Source of the DNA: CAYRVX01 sp964642165
GTDB taxonomy: Bacteria > Planctomycetota > Phycisphaerae > SM23-33
Length of the DNA stretch: 6,433 bases
Direction of reading: 5' to 3'
NCBI GenBank assembly: GCA_964642165.1
Contig: CAZXOC010000365.1
Location: forward strand, 1-6,433
Below the pieces are notes generated by a model. It saw nothing but the letters and a program-made list of their open reading frames with translations, ran no database searches and was not told the origin of the DNA. A program made the position numbers and the translations under genes. Positions 6,343-6,433 of this stretch are shown in pieces. Numbering within the stretch: the stretch's first letter is position 1; each line of letters starts with the position of its first letter.

Positions 6343-6347
6343 CCGCA

Positions 6348-6352
6348 CCTCC
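6348..6352 (-). promoter_or_regulatory. Shine-Dalgarno of the large secreted gene
   Basis: On the minus strand GGAGG lies 5 bases before the ATG at 6342 and 8 before a second ATG at 6339. Its last G is the first base of the upstream GTG at 6348, so that GTG cannot be the start served by this site. It sits at the end of a 17-base all-purine run. Confidence 0.8.
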
Positions 6353-6433
6353 CTCCCCTCCCCCGCCGCGCCGCGCGGCCTGCCAACGCCGCGTTTGCCC
6401 GCTCGCCCGCTTTCGACAAGCTCGCGAAAAAGG

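Noticed and set aside
6411..6429. Hairpin-like TTTCG/CGAAA at the right edge
   Set aside because: A five-base stem with a 9-base loop is weak, and the window ends four bases later, so its context cannot be judged.

Overview
The window is very GC-rich and most codons end in G or C. It carries three complete genes for exported proteins, each with an N-terminal signal peptide and a strong Shine-Dalgarno sequence. A short possible start of a fourth gene runs off the left edge. A PEP-CTERM protein built from T5SS/PEP-CTERM-associated repeats, a planctomycete-style right-handed beta-helix protein and a very large secreted glycoside-hydrolase-like protein together suggest a Planctomycetota genome. 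Verrucomicrobiota or a related PVC lineage is the main alternative. This assignment rests on protein style only; there is no marker gene.

Layout from left to right. Positions 1-51 (minus) hold a plausible N-terminus of a gene that continues outside the window. Positions 52-220 hold no supported feature. Positions 221-1468 (minus) encode a 415-aa secreted parallel beta-helix protein. Positions 1469-1704 are a divergent control region with a Shine-Dalgarno sequence for each side and candidate promoters. Positions 1705-3057 (plus) encode a 450-aa PEP-CTERM protein with six tandem repeats of about 50 aa. Positions 3058-6342 (minus) encode a 1094-aa secreted multidomain protein: N-terminal beta domain, carbohydrate-binding-like module, TIM-barrel-like core interrupted by a small beta insert, second copy of the binding-like module, and C-terminal beta domain. 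Positions 6343-6433 are its upstream region.

The beta-helix gene and the PEP-CTERM gene diverge. The PEP-CTERM gene and the large gene converge with no base between their stop codons. No two genes here share a direction in an operon, so any joint role is inferred from proximity and shared export. A reasonable reading is a small extracellular carbohydrate-handling locus: a beta-helix protein that may bind or cleave a polyanionic glycan, a repeat protein anchored or processed by exosortase, and a large enzyme-like protein with two glycan-binding-like modules around its core. No RNA gene, mobile element, CRISPR array or defence system was seen. The most novel material is the architecture of the large protein and a Lys/Arg pair in the beta-helix protein.
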